From assembly GCA_050486105.1 (NCBI GenBank), contig JBJHCR010000343.1, forward strand, positions 1 through 6,569: 6,569 bases of DNA. The letters run 5' to 3'. The notes below the pieces were generated by a model. The model was not told where the DNA came from, did no database searches, and worked only from the letters and a program-made list of their open reading frames with translations. This stretch comes from JAEXNA01 sp050486105. GTDB taxonomy: Bacteria; Vulcanimicrobiota; Xenobia; Xenobiales; JADMJV01. The position numbers were made by a program, and so were the translations under genes. Within the stretch, counting starts at the first letter, position 1, and the number at the start of each line of letters is the position of its first letter. Positions 1 to 5,917 of this stretch are shown in pieces.

Positions 1-122
1 TGGATTTTCGAGCCCAGTTGGAGAAGCGCTCCTTATCCGTCCCCTTCGCCTTCCTGGCGGAAGAACCGAGCTTGGAAAGGATCGCGAGTTTCCTAGCTGA
101 AGAGTTAGTCCCCGTCGCCTAG
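1..122 (+). CDS. C-terminal end of an upstream PKS/NRPS megasynthase: carrier-protein domain (5' partial)
   Basis: Only the last 39 codons are in the window (reading frame from base 3, stop TAG at 120-122). The peptide begins DFRAQLEKRSLSVPF, continues with FLAEEPSLERIASFLAEEL and ends VPVA. This is the pattern of helices II to IV of an acyl or peptidyl carrier protein: an amphipathic helix with R..LE, a hydrophobic VPF step, then an acidic EEPSLERIASFL helix in place of the usual 'D.PTLE.LA..L'. The phosphopantetheine serine lies upstream, outside the window. The R..LE pattern after the helix II start is more typical of a PKS ACP than of an NRPS PCP, but the fragment is too short to decide. 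The protein ends about five residues after the last helix, so it has no large C-terminal docking domain. With the NRPS start 46 bp downstream on the same strand, it is the likely upstream donor that delivers its chain to the next condensation domain. Confidence 0.78.
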   Translation, partial: DFRAQLEKRSLSVPFAFLAEEPSLERIASFLAEELVPVA

Positions 123-168
123 AGGGACAACAGCCAGGCCTATGCATGCGACGGTATGAACCGAGGGT

Positions 169-3100
169 ATGAGACTGAGGCAAACGACCAAAAGGCATGC
201 CATGTCTTCGGCTCAGCGTCGCCTGTTTCTGCAGTCGCAAACCGCTGAGGGGGACCGAGCCTATCACCTGATCCATCTCAATCGCATCCGGGGCCGGTTC
301 GATGAGGGGGCCGCGCGAGCATTCGCCCAGCGAGTCTTGAGCCGGCATGAGGCTTTGCGCAGCAGTTTCCATCTGCAGGGTGGGGAGTTCGTGGCTGAGA
401 TCCATTCAGAGGTGCCCTTTTGCTTATCGGTGATGCACGGGAGCGAGCAGAATCTCCAGGCCGATCTCAAGGCCCTGCTCGAGCACCTGGATAGGCCCTT
501 CGATCTGAGTTCGCCCCCCCTGTTGCGGTCGGCGATTCTGCAACTCAGCCCTACCGACCGAGTTTTAGCCACCGTCTGCCATCACTTGATATTCGATGGA
601 TTCAGCGCCAGCCTGATCGGCCAAGAGCTCGAAGCCGAACTCTCGGGTCAAGAGCGGCCACCAGCGACAAGGACCTACCGTGATTTCGCTGCCTGGGAGA
701 CCGAGTTTTTCGCCTCCGAAGAATACCAGCGTCAGCGCCACTTCTGGCTCGAGCAATTTTCTCGGCCACCCGAGCGGTTGGCCTTGCGCCACGATTTCCC
801 CCACCCGGGCAAGCGAGACTTTCGGGGCGCTTCCCTGATCGTGTACCTACCCACCCTAGAGCTGCGAGCCTTCTCTCGCGCTTGGGAGGTCACGCCCTTT
901 CACTTGCTGCTCACCGCCTTTTTCGCCACTCTTCACGCCCTTACCGGACAACGACATCTCACCCTCGGCACCTTGATATCCCCGCGAGAGTCGGGACATT
1001 TTCAGGAGGTGGTGGGCCTCTTTGCCAACTCCCTTCCCCTCAGCCTACCATTAGACCCGAGTCTGCCCTTCTCTCGGTTACTAGAGCAGGTGCGAACCCT
1101 GGTGCGGGAGGCTATGCAGCACGCCGACTTTCCCTTCGAGCACCTAGTTAGCTCCCTGCCTTTTCTTGAGCCCAACTCTCGAAACCCGCTCTTCGACGTG
1201 GTCTTCAACTTCGAGCGCAACGCCGGAGAAAGAGTAGAAACATTCGGGGAGACGACGGTGGAAACCCTCGACCACGACGCCGGCGTCAGTATGTTCGACC
1301 TCTCGGTGGACGTGGTCTTCTTCCGGGACGAACTTCGGCTCAAGGTCGACTATTCCACCTCCCTGTTCCGCAGAGAGTCCATCGCCGGGCTTATGGATGC
1401 CTATCGCTCGGTGCTGCATCAGGCCATGCAGCAGCCGGACACCCCATTGAACGCCCTGCAGGTACTTTCCAACCAAGGGCAAGAGAGGATTCGGGTTTGG
1501 AACAGCACCGCTCGCCCCCAAAGCCGAGCCCGGACCTTTCTGGAGATTTGGCGCAAACAGGTCGCCCGAGTCCCTGACAACCCGGCAGTGCGCCAGAACG
1601 GGCGCGAGTGCACCTATTCCGAACTAGAGGTCCGAGCTGAAGCTCTGGCCCAACGGCTAGAAGCCCAAGGCCTAGGCCACGGTGACGTGGTCGCCGTGGC
1701 GCTCGAACGCAGTCCTGAGTGGATCACCTCCCTACTGGCACTCTGGAAAGTGGGCGCGGTCTATCTTCCTCTGGACTCGAGCCATCCACGGGAGCGTCTG
1801 GGCCGCCAGCTCGCTGATTCGGAAACGGTGCTGGTGCTCACCGAGCCTGATCGCCTGGGGACTTTTGCGGGGCTCTGTCCGGCTCTCAGCTTGCAGCAGC
1901 TGCCCGAGGGAACAGACTCCTGCTCCCAAGCTCGGGACTTGAGACCTGAAGACCCTGCTTATCTCCTCTACACCTCTGGAAGCACGGGTAACCCCAAAGG
2001 AGTGGTGGTGCAGCACCAAGCCCTGGGAGCGCACCTCGAAGCGATCAAGACCGTCTACCGCTTGCGTCCTGACGACAACGTGCTGCAGTTCGCCTCCATA
2101 ATTTTCGATGCTTCTTTAGAGCAGGTCCTGGTGACTCTGGCCGCAGGCGCCTGCTTGATCCTTCCTCCACCTCAGCTGCGGGATCCTAAAGCCTTGCTGC
2201 AGCTGATGGCCGACGAGCAGGTGAGCGTGGCTGAATTTCCCCCCGCCTATCTGCGACTTTTGGCAGCAGACCTCCCCCACCCGGCCACGGCAACCCTGCG
2301 CCGACTCCTCTCCGGCGGCGACACCTTGCCTCCGGAGCTTGCCCGAGACCTCACAGCCAACCTTCCCCGCACTACGGGACTAGTCAACATCTACGGTCCC
2401 ACCGAGGCCACCATGGCGGCCACCGCCTACCTGGTGGGCTCCAGCGAATCCTTCCATCCCAGCACTGTGCCGATCGGACGCCCCCTACCTAATACCCGGG
2501 TTCACATCTTAGACCAAGCCCTCCGACCCCTTCCTCCGGGCATGGTGGGAGAGTTGTGCCTCTCGGGCGATCGGCTGGCCCAGGGCTACCTCAACGATCC
2601 CGCCCTGACCGCCCAGCGCTTCCCGATGGCCCAGCTTGCGGACGGCCCCGAGCGGATCTATCGCACGGGAGATCAGGCGCGTTGGTTGGACGATGGCAAC
2701 CTGGAGTTTCTCGGCCGAATGGACCGGCAAGTGCAGCTCCGCGGCCTGCGCATCGAGTTGGGTGAGATCGAGGACGTTCTGCGACGGCATCCTTCCGTGG
2801 CTGACGCTTTGGCGCTGAAAATCGAAGAGCCATCAGAGCACCTGGCTGCTCTAGTGGTCTTGGCACCTCAGGACTCGGGCCCACCCGACGCCGGTGGACT
2901 TCAACCTTGGTTAGCAGAGAATCTGCCTGCCTATATGCTTCCTTCCACCTTGCGCATCGTTGAGAGGATAGCGCGCAGCGCGGACGGCAAGGCTGACCTC
3001 GGAGCCGCGGCGGTGGCCGTCGCGGCGGCGCCGGTCTCGGAACCTGACACCTACTGCCCGCCCGAAGACGGGCTGGAGCGGGAGGTCTGGGAGATCTGGT

Positions 3101-4095
3101 CCAAGGTCCTGGGGACCAGCGACTTCGGCCGAAAGGATCGCTTCTTCCGCCTCGGAGGTCACTCCTTGAGCGCCATCGAGGTGATGGTCGCTCTGCGAGA
3201 ACGGCTCAAGCGAGAGATCCCGCTCGCTCTTCTGCTGGGTGACCCCACGCTCCAAGAATGCGCTCAGGCTCTTGGAGAGCAGGCGACTCCGCCTCGATGG
3301 TTGGTGCCGCTTGGCAGCAATGAAAGGGGCCTACCGCTCAAGCTACTCATTCCGGGTCTGGGAGGGAGCCTTCTCGACCTGCGCGCTCTGGCGAACTCTC
3401 TGAGCTCTGATTTTGCCTGCCTCGGGGTCGAGCTGCCCCAGCAGCAGGCGGCCGAACACGGAATCGAGGTTTTGGCCGAACAGGTCTTGGAGCGCCTTTC
3501 TGGTCTTGAGGCCCGTCTGCAAGACGGCTATCTCTTGGGCCACAGTTTCGGCGGCTACCTGGCTTTCGAGCTAACCCGACGCCTAGAAGAAAGAGGGCTT
3601 CGCCCCCGTGGGTTGGTGTTGCTGGATGTCAAGGCTCCTAACTTGAGGCAAGAGCGCGACAAGCTGCAAACCCCTGACCTTCTGCGCTTGACCGTGACCG
3701 CTCTCCTGGGTCAGCCGTCATTAACCCCAGAACATGGCTGGGATGGGCCCGAAGCCCGCGAATGGGCCCTGGCAAAACTGCAGCAGGCTGGACGCTTTCC
3801 GCGCACCTTCGGACTTGCAAAGTTTCGTCGACTTCTCGACGTTCTGGCCTCTCGAGCTGAAGCTTTCGACTCCTATGCCCCCAAGGGGATGGTGGCCGCG
3901 CCCATCCATCTGGTCCGCGCAAGCGAACTCTCCTCTGATGACCCTTGGGCCTCAGAGGATGGAGGATGGTCGTCTCTGACCACAGGGGGATTCCAAGTAG
4001 AGACCACCTCGGGCACCCACTTCAGCATGCTCAAGGTCGAGGAAGGGGCCGAACTGGCCAGCCGCGTCCTGCGGCTAATCCAGTTTGCTCTCTAA
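169..4095 (+). CDS. Non-ribosomal peptide synthetase, single termination module C-A-T-TE
   Basis: This 1,308-aa cytoplasmic enzyme adds one amino acid to an upstream chain and releases the product. The condensation domain (about 12-440) has C1 SSAQRRL 13-19, RHEALR 59-64, catalytic HHLIFDG 138-144, YRDFAAW, VGLFANSL 282-289, HADFPFE 318-324 and NSRNPLF 336-342. It is an ordinary peptide-forming C, not a cyclisation domain. The adenylation domain (about 455-950) has TYSEL 482-486, LLYTSGSTGNPKG 599-611, FDAS 646-649, NIYGPTE 740-746, YRTGD 831-835, LRGLRIELGEIE 857-868 and catalytic Lys941. The thiolation site is LGGHSL with Ser999. The thioesterase (about 1055-1308) has GHSFGG with Ser1126, Asp1153 and His1284 in GTHFSML. 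There is no epimerase or methyltransferase. Aligned by eye to GrsA, the pocket is D647 A648 E651 E689 L714 G716 I741 M749 A750 K941, which suggests a basic substrate (inference). ATG 202 is an alternative start with AAAGG six bases upstream; ATG 169 has GAGGG almost touching it. Confidence 0.97.
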   Translation: MRLRQTTKRHAMSSAQRRLFLQSQTAEGDRAYHLIHLNRIRGRFDEGAARAFAQRVLSRHEALRSSFHLQGGEFVAEIHSEVPFCLSVMHGSEQNLQADLKALLEHLDRPFDLSSPPLLRSAILQLSPTDRVLATVCHHLIFDGFSASLIGQELEAELSGQERPPATRTYRDFAAWETEFFASEEYQRQRHFWLEQFSRPPERLALRHDFPHPGKRDFRGASLIVYLPTLELRAFSRAWEVTPFHLLLTAFFATLHALTGQRHLTLGTLISPRESGHFQEVVGLFANSLPLSLPLDPSLPFSRLLEQVRTLVREAMQHADFPFEHLVSSLPFLEPNSRNPLFDVVFNFERNAGERVETFGETTVETLDHDAGVSMFDLSVDVVFFRDELRLKVDYSTSLFRRESIAGLMDAYRSVLHQAMQQPDTPLNALQVLSNQGQERIRVWNSTARPQSRARTFLEIWRKQVARVPDNPAVRQNGRECTYSELEVRAEALAQRLEAQGLGHGDVVAVALERSPEWITSLLALWKVGAVYLPLDSSHPRERLGRQLADSETVLVLTEPDRLGTFAGLCPALSLQQLPEGTDSCSQARDLRPEDPAYLLYTSGSTGNPKGVVVQHQALGAHLEAIKTVYRLRPDDNVLQFASIIFDASLEQVLVTLAAGACLILPPPQLRDPKALLQLMADEQVSVAEFPPAYLRLLAADLPHPATATLRRLLSGGDTLPPELARDLTANLPRTTGLVNIYGPTEATMAATAYLVGSSESFHPSTVPIGRPLPNTRVHILDQALRPLPPGMVGELCLSGDRLAQGYLNDPALTAQRFPMAQLADGPERIYRTGDQARWLDDGNLEFLGRMDRQVQLRGLRIELGEIEDVLRRHPSVADALALKIEEPSEHLAALVVLAPQDSGPPDAGGLQPWLAENLPAYMLPSTLRIVERIARSADGKADLGAAAVAVAAAPVSEPDTYCPPEDGLEREVWEIWSKVLGTSDFGRKDRFFRLGGHSLSAIEVMVALRERLKREIPLALLLGDPTLQECAQALGEQATPPRWLVPLGSNERGLPLKLLIPGLGGSLLDLRALANSLSSDFACLGVELPQQQAAEHGIEVLAEQVLERLSGLEARLQDGYLLGHSFGGYLAFELTRRLEERGLRPRGLVLLDVKAPNLRQERDKLQTPDLLRLTVTALLGQPSLTPEHGWDGPEAREWALAKLQQAGRFPRTFGLAKFRRLLDVLASRAEAFDSYAPKGMVAAPIHLVRASELSSDDPWASEDGGWSSLTTGGFQVETTSGTHFSMLKVEEGAELASRVLRLIQFAL
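191..204 (+). promoter_or_regulatory. Possible ribosome binding site supporting an alternative NRPS start at 202
   Basis: AAAGG at 191-195 is followed after six bases by ATG at 202-204, which encodes Met12 immediately before the conserved SSAQRRL motif of the condensation domain. The first in-frame ATG at 169 has only GAGGG at 163-167, one base away, which is too close for normal pairing with 16S rRNA. Starting at 202 would remove the basic leader MRLRQTTKRHA, which might otherwise serve as a short docking tail. An in-frame TGA at 157-159 excludes any start further upstream. Confidence 0.4.
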
Positions 4096-4292
4096 CTGCG
4101 GGAGGATTCGTCTAGAGCCTTCTTGAGCGACAAGGGCCGCATGTCTGTCCACACTTGGTCGATATAGGACACGCACTCCTCTTTGGTGCCAGTTTTTCCC
4201 ACATCGTGCCAGCCGGCGGGATTCTCGCGTTCGGCAGGCCACAGGGAGTACTGGCCTTCGTCGTTGACAACCACCTTAACAGCTCCCGTCAT
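4092..4292 (-). CDS. MbtH family protein (NRPS adenylation-domain partner)
   Basis: This 66-aa protein belongs to the MbtH-like family, small proteins that bind the adenylation domain of NRPSs and are needed for its folding, solubility or activity. The signature is clear: VVVNDEGQYSLWP (7-19), NPAGW (24-28), GTKEECVSYI (35-44) and VWTDMRPLSL (47-56). Trp18 and Trp28 keep the ten-residue spacing of the two tryptophans known in this family to clamp a residue of the A domain, and Trp48 is the third invariant one. The usual N-terminal NPF(D/E)(D/N) segment is absent, as in the subgroup with RENPAGW. AGGAAG at 4303-4308 lies ten bases upstream of ATG 4292, which supports this start. The gene is convergent with the NRPS and its TAG (4092-4094) overlaps the NRPS TAA (4093-4095), so there is no room for a terminator between them. 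It must have its own minus-strand promoter or belong to the minus-strand run upstream. The A domain at 169-4095 is the obvious client (inference). Confidence 0.94.
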   Translation of the reverse strand: MTGAVKVVVNDEGQYSLWPAERENPAGWHDVGKTGTKEECVSYIDQVWTDMRPLSLKKALDESSRS

Positions 4293-4302
4293 CGAGAGTC
4301 TG

Positions 4303-4308
4303 CTTCCT
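4303..4308 (-). promoter_or_regulatory. Shine-Dalgarno of the MbtH-like gene
   Basis: On the minus strand AGGAAG precedes the ATG at 4292 by ten bases. The reading frame stays open for only 15 more codons upstream, to a TAA at 4338-4340, and contains no other ATG. This fixes the short N-terminus and shows that the missing NPF motif is not simply an annotation error. Confidence 0.55.
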
Positions 4309-4399
4309 GGCAGAGACGGCCTGCCTTGCTCGCGTCTTTAGGCTCCTTCGCTCTGGCTAGTCCAAGGCTCTCAGTGCTCTTTGCCTGGAATTGCTCGGC

Positions 4400-4426
4400 C
4401 TTGACGGGAGTTCTAACTTGACCGGG
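4400..4426. repeat. Short direct repeat CTTGAC(G/C)GGG upstream of the MbtH-like gene
   Basis: CTTGACGGG (4400-4408) and CTTGACCGGG (4417-4426) are near-identical copies with start-to-start spacing of 17 bases. They lie about 110-130 bases upstream of the MbtH-like start when read on the minus strand. Such a tandem could be an operator or activator box, but two copies of a 9-10-mer can occur by chance. No convincing -35/-10 pair was seen next to it on the minus strand. Confidence 0.2.
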
Positions 4427-4649
4427 TAACAAACTTGAGGTCACGTTCATTTCCTCCAATCGGTTTGATGGATAAGTAAAGCCTGGGCATTTTAGAGGAC
4501 TTCGCCCCTACCACCTGCCACCACACTTTGGGATGGCCAATTTCAAGGCCCAGTGAGTTCGTTCGGAAAACCTCCCGAGGCCTAATTCGCTCAAAGAACC
4601 GACCCTGAAAGTCCGACCGGTAACCCTCCCGTCTCTCTCCGATGGGCAA
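4413..4649 (-). CDS. Doubtful small reading frame (78 aa, TTG start)
   Basis: This is the only reading frame of any length in the roughly 440-bp gap between the MbtH-like gene and the 151-aa gene. It would start with TTG at 4649 and end with TAG at 4413-4415. No Shine-Dalgarno precedes the TTG. The frame stays open upstream to a TGA at 4737-4739 but offers no ATG or GTG. The product is basic and arginine-rich, with a stretch GLEIGHPKVWWQVVG and then LYLSIKPIGG, and matches no family I know. Codon choice is not obviously random, so a degraded gene or a real orphan is possible, but the evidence is thin. Confidence 0.2.
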   Translation of the reverse strand: MPIGERREGYRSDFQGRFFERIRPREVFRTNSLGLEIGHPKVWWQVVGAKSSKMPRLYLSIKPIGGNERDLKFVTRSS

Positions 4650-4732
4650 GGAAGAGTGCAGGTCAGTCCGTCTGGTCCTACCCGCATAAGGGCGCTCGTG
4701 ATCGTCGGAAGCCCAGTATCGTGGAGAGAGCT

Positions 4733-5188
4733 TCAGTCAAAATAGACATACAGGGGGTCCCGGTCTTTCAGAACCGTTTCGATGGCAAAATAGGAGACTC
4801 TGAGATGGTCGAGATCGCCATCTTCCAAGTACAGAGAGGCCTCCTCGTAGGAAGCGATGATCACCTTGGATTGCCGCTGCCACTCCTCTTCGATAGCTTT
4901 GAGTTTCGGACGCTTGCGCACCAACAGAGGAAAATTCTTGAGGTCTTGCTCTACGATGGAGATGAGTTGCTCCAGAGACGCCAAAAAGGTCTCATCGTCC
5001 ATGACTTCCTGAACCTTCAAGTCCAGAAACCGGCTGTACTGCCGTAGGTTCTCCTGGTGAAGCTCTGAGAGTCCCTCAGAGCCTAACGCCAGGTACTCCT
5101 CAATCCCGCTGCGTTCTACTACGTCGATGAGAGAGAAGGCCGACCCGTTAAAGACAGCCTCCATTTCTTTGAGTTTGAAGAAGGACAA
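4733..5188 (-). CDS. Hypothetical 151-aa helical, acidic cytoplasmic protein
   Basis: I do not recognise this protein. It has no signal peptide or membrane segment and is rich in Leu, Glu and Asp in heptad-like stretches. Examples are FSLIDVVERSGIEEYLALG near the N-terminus, LASLEQLISIVEQDLKNF in the middle and LKAIEEEWQRQSKVIIASYEE after it, so an all-helical fold is expected. It ends with the aromatic, acidic tail DPLYVYFD. The start is TTG at 5188, preceded after six bases by AGGAA (5195-5199), a good ribosome binding site that overlaps the stop codon of the 83-aa gene upstream. Met9 (ATG 5164) is an alternative start with a poorer site. The nine-base gap and the shared stop/RBS indicate translational coupling with the 83-aa gene, so the two products probably act together. 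Nothing ties it to the NRPS except proximity. Confidence 0.8.
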   Translation of the reverse strand: MSFFKLKEMEAVFNGSAFSLIDVVERSGIEEYLALGSEGLSELHQENLRQYSRFLDLKVQEVMDDETFLASLEQLISIVEQDLKNFPLLVRKRPKLKAIEEEWQRQSKVIIASYEEASLYLEDGDLDHLRVSYFAIETVLKDRDPLYVYFD

Positions 5189-5193
5189 CTGAG

Positions 5194-5200
5194 TTTCCTA
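5194..5200 (-). promoter_or_regulatory. Shine-Dalgarno overlapping the upstream stop codon (coupling site)
   Basis: On the minus strand TAGGAAA carries both the TAG stop of the 83-aa gene (5198-5200) and the AGGAA ribosome binding site of the 151-aa gene, six bases before its TTG start. Ribosomes finishing the first gene would sit on the initiation region of the second. This layout is usual for co-translated operon partners and is the main support for the unusual TTG start. Confidence 0.55.
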
Positions 5201-5449
5201 CCTGTTGGTTCCGAGTTTTTCGTTCACCCGGTCCAGAAAAGCCTCAGTCTTTTCGCGAACATTGTTTTCTCCGGTCAACCATCGAGGTGCATTGTCCAGA
5301 GGAGCACTGCGATTCCCGGTCAGACCCTCGTTCACTCCCGCCATGGCTTCATTGAGATTGCCCAAAATACCCCGGCCGGTAATATAGCGAGACCCCCCCT
5401 CGGCGACTCCTACTCCTGCGATGACAATGGCTGCTGCTACTGGTAACAT
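5198..5449 (-). CDS. Hypothetical 83-aa protein with a hydrophobic N-terminus
   Basis: I do not recognise this protein. It starts at ATG 5449 with a strong ribosome binding site, AAAGGAGA at 5459-5466, about ten bases upstream. Residues 2-16 (LPVAAAIVIAGVGVA) are hydrophobic with no leading positive charge. This could be a short membrane anchor or a weak signal peptide, but the stretch is brief and no lipobox cysteine or AxA site is clear. The rest is polar and Asn/Gly-rich (RGILGNLNEAMAGVNEGL) and ends in a charged, probably helical tail (VREKTEAFLDRVNEKLG). It is followed after nine bases by the 151-aa gene, with overlapping stop and ribosome binding site, so the two form a unit. The strong initiation site suggests that it is truly expressed. 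No function can be assigned. Confidence 0.75.
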   Translation of the reverse strand: MLPVAAAIVIAGVGVAEGGSRYITGRGILGNLNEAMAGVNEGLTGNRSAPLDNAPRWLTGENNVREKTEAFLDRVNEKLGTNR

Positions 5450-5458
5450 TCTTGAATA

Positions 5459-5466
5459 TCTCCTTT
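5459..5466 (-). promoter_or_regulatory. Strong Shine-Dalgarno of the 83-aa gene
   Basis: AAAGGAGA on the minus strand lies ten bases before ATG 5449. It is the best ribosome binding site in the window and fixes this start. Confidence 0.6.
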
Positions 5467-5567
5467 GGTTTAGAGTACTTCGAAGCCCTGTTGGGCCGCG
5501 TTCGTTATCTGATATTGGTACCTTAACCAGAGAGCGTTGCCTGAGAGTTGCGAAATTTCAGGATTTT

Positions 5568-5871
5568 TTAAGGGCTCTGCTCCTTCACTTCTCGAATGCA
5601 CTTGGGCATGGCGTCAATACGCCCAAAAAGCTCGGCAACGGTGATGGATTGAGGCTGCCGGGCTTTGACACCCCCGTCCCTACCGATCAGCAAGGCGGCA
5701 AATTCGTTCGGGGAAACCCCGAAGCGTTGCCTAAGGGGATGCTCAGGAGTTGCCACCACGGAGATCGCGTTTGAGGAACCCCTCTCGGTTCTCCCTAATC
5801 TCATCTTGCTGAAGCAGCCATTGTTGGTGCTCGGTGTTCACCACGAATCCTATCCTTTGGTATCTCCCCAT
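5568..5871 (-). pseudogene. DUF4174 domain protein split by a +1 frameshift near 5760
   Basis: Two overlapping minus-strand frames together encode one small DUF4174-type protein. The upstream frame starts at ATG 5871 and reads MGRYQRIGFVVNTEHQQ, then QQDEIRENREGFLKRDL, before running out of frame at 5760 and stopping at TGA 5743-5745. The downstream frame continues VVATPEHPLRQRFGV, then LLIGRDGGVKARQPQS and ELFGRIDAMP, to TAA 5568-5570. Removing one C from the CC at 5760-5761 joins RDL to VVATPEHP in one 100-aa protein. The core (L)(I/V)G(K/R)DGGVK and IDAMP are hallmarks of DUF4174, a small domain of unknown function also found in CCDC80 and SRPX proteins. The usual MPMR is MPKC here, so some decay may have occurred. 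A TAG at 5875-5877 closes the frame upstream, and GGAG abuts the ATG. A start at ATG 5804 in the downstream frame would give only a domain fragment. A sequencing error is the alternative to a real pseudogene. Confidence 0.75.
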
Positions 5872-5888
5872 CTCCTACTTCTGAAGAA

Positions 5889-5917
5889 TGGAAATCGATC
5901 ACTACCTAGCGCATAAT
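5889..5917 (+). promoter_or_regulatory. Possible sigma70-type promoter facing right
   Basis: TGGAAA (5889-5894) and CATAAT (5912-5917) are separated by 17 bases, matching the -35 and -10 consensus at four and five of six positions. No plus-strand protein gene follows, but a good terminator lies about 150 bases downstream, so together they could bound a short RNA. By sequence alone, matches of this quality are common by chance. Confidence 0.25.

Larger units (their letters stand above)
4293..4732. other. Long gap between the MbtH-like gene and the 151-aa gene
   Basis: About 440 bases contain no gene that I can support well. They hold the doubtful 78-aa minus frame (4413-4649), the short CTTGAC direct repeat (4400-4426) and the MbtH ribosome binding site near 4305. 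No strong hairpin with a T-run, no tRNA and no terminal inverted repeat were seen. If the MbtH-like gene has its own promoter, it lies here. Confidence 0.5.

Noticed and set aside
142..248. Tiny plus-strand frames before the NRPS (ATG 142 to TGA 157; ATG 156, 30 codons)
   Set aside because: Very short, with no recognisable product. The second overlaps the NRPS in another frame. They are at most leader-like noise.
565..600. Possibility that the condensation domain is a heterocyclisation (Cy) domain
   Set aside because: The active site reads HHLIFDG, the standard condensation motif, not the DxxxxD of Cy domains.
264..3922. Many antisense and out-of-frame reading frames within the NRPS gene
   Set aside because: They lie opposite or inside a gene with unbroken NRPS domain homology and have unnatural Arg/Ser-rich compositions expected from GC-rich shadow frames.
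4155..4421. Plus-strand 88-aa frame opposite the MbtH-like gene
   Set aside because: It is antisense to a clear MbtH protein and has no ribosome binding site or family features.
4721..5047. Plus-strand 108-aa frame opposite the 151-aa gene
   Set aside because: The minus-strand gene is longer, has a good ribosome binding site and is coupled to its neighbour. The plus frame lacks an initiation signal.
5421..5916. Plus-strand frames of 117 aa and 83 aa over the DUF4174 region
   Set aside because: They are antisense to sequence with DUF4174 motifs and have no recognisable product or start signal.
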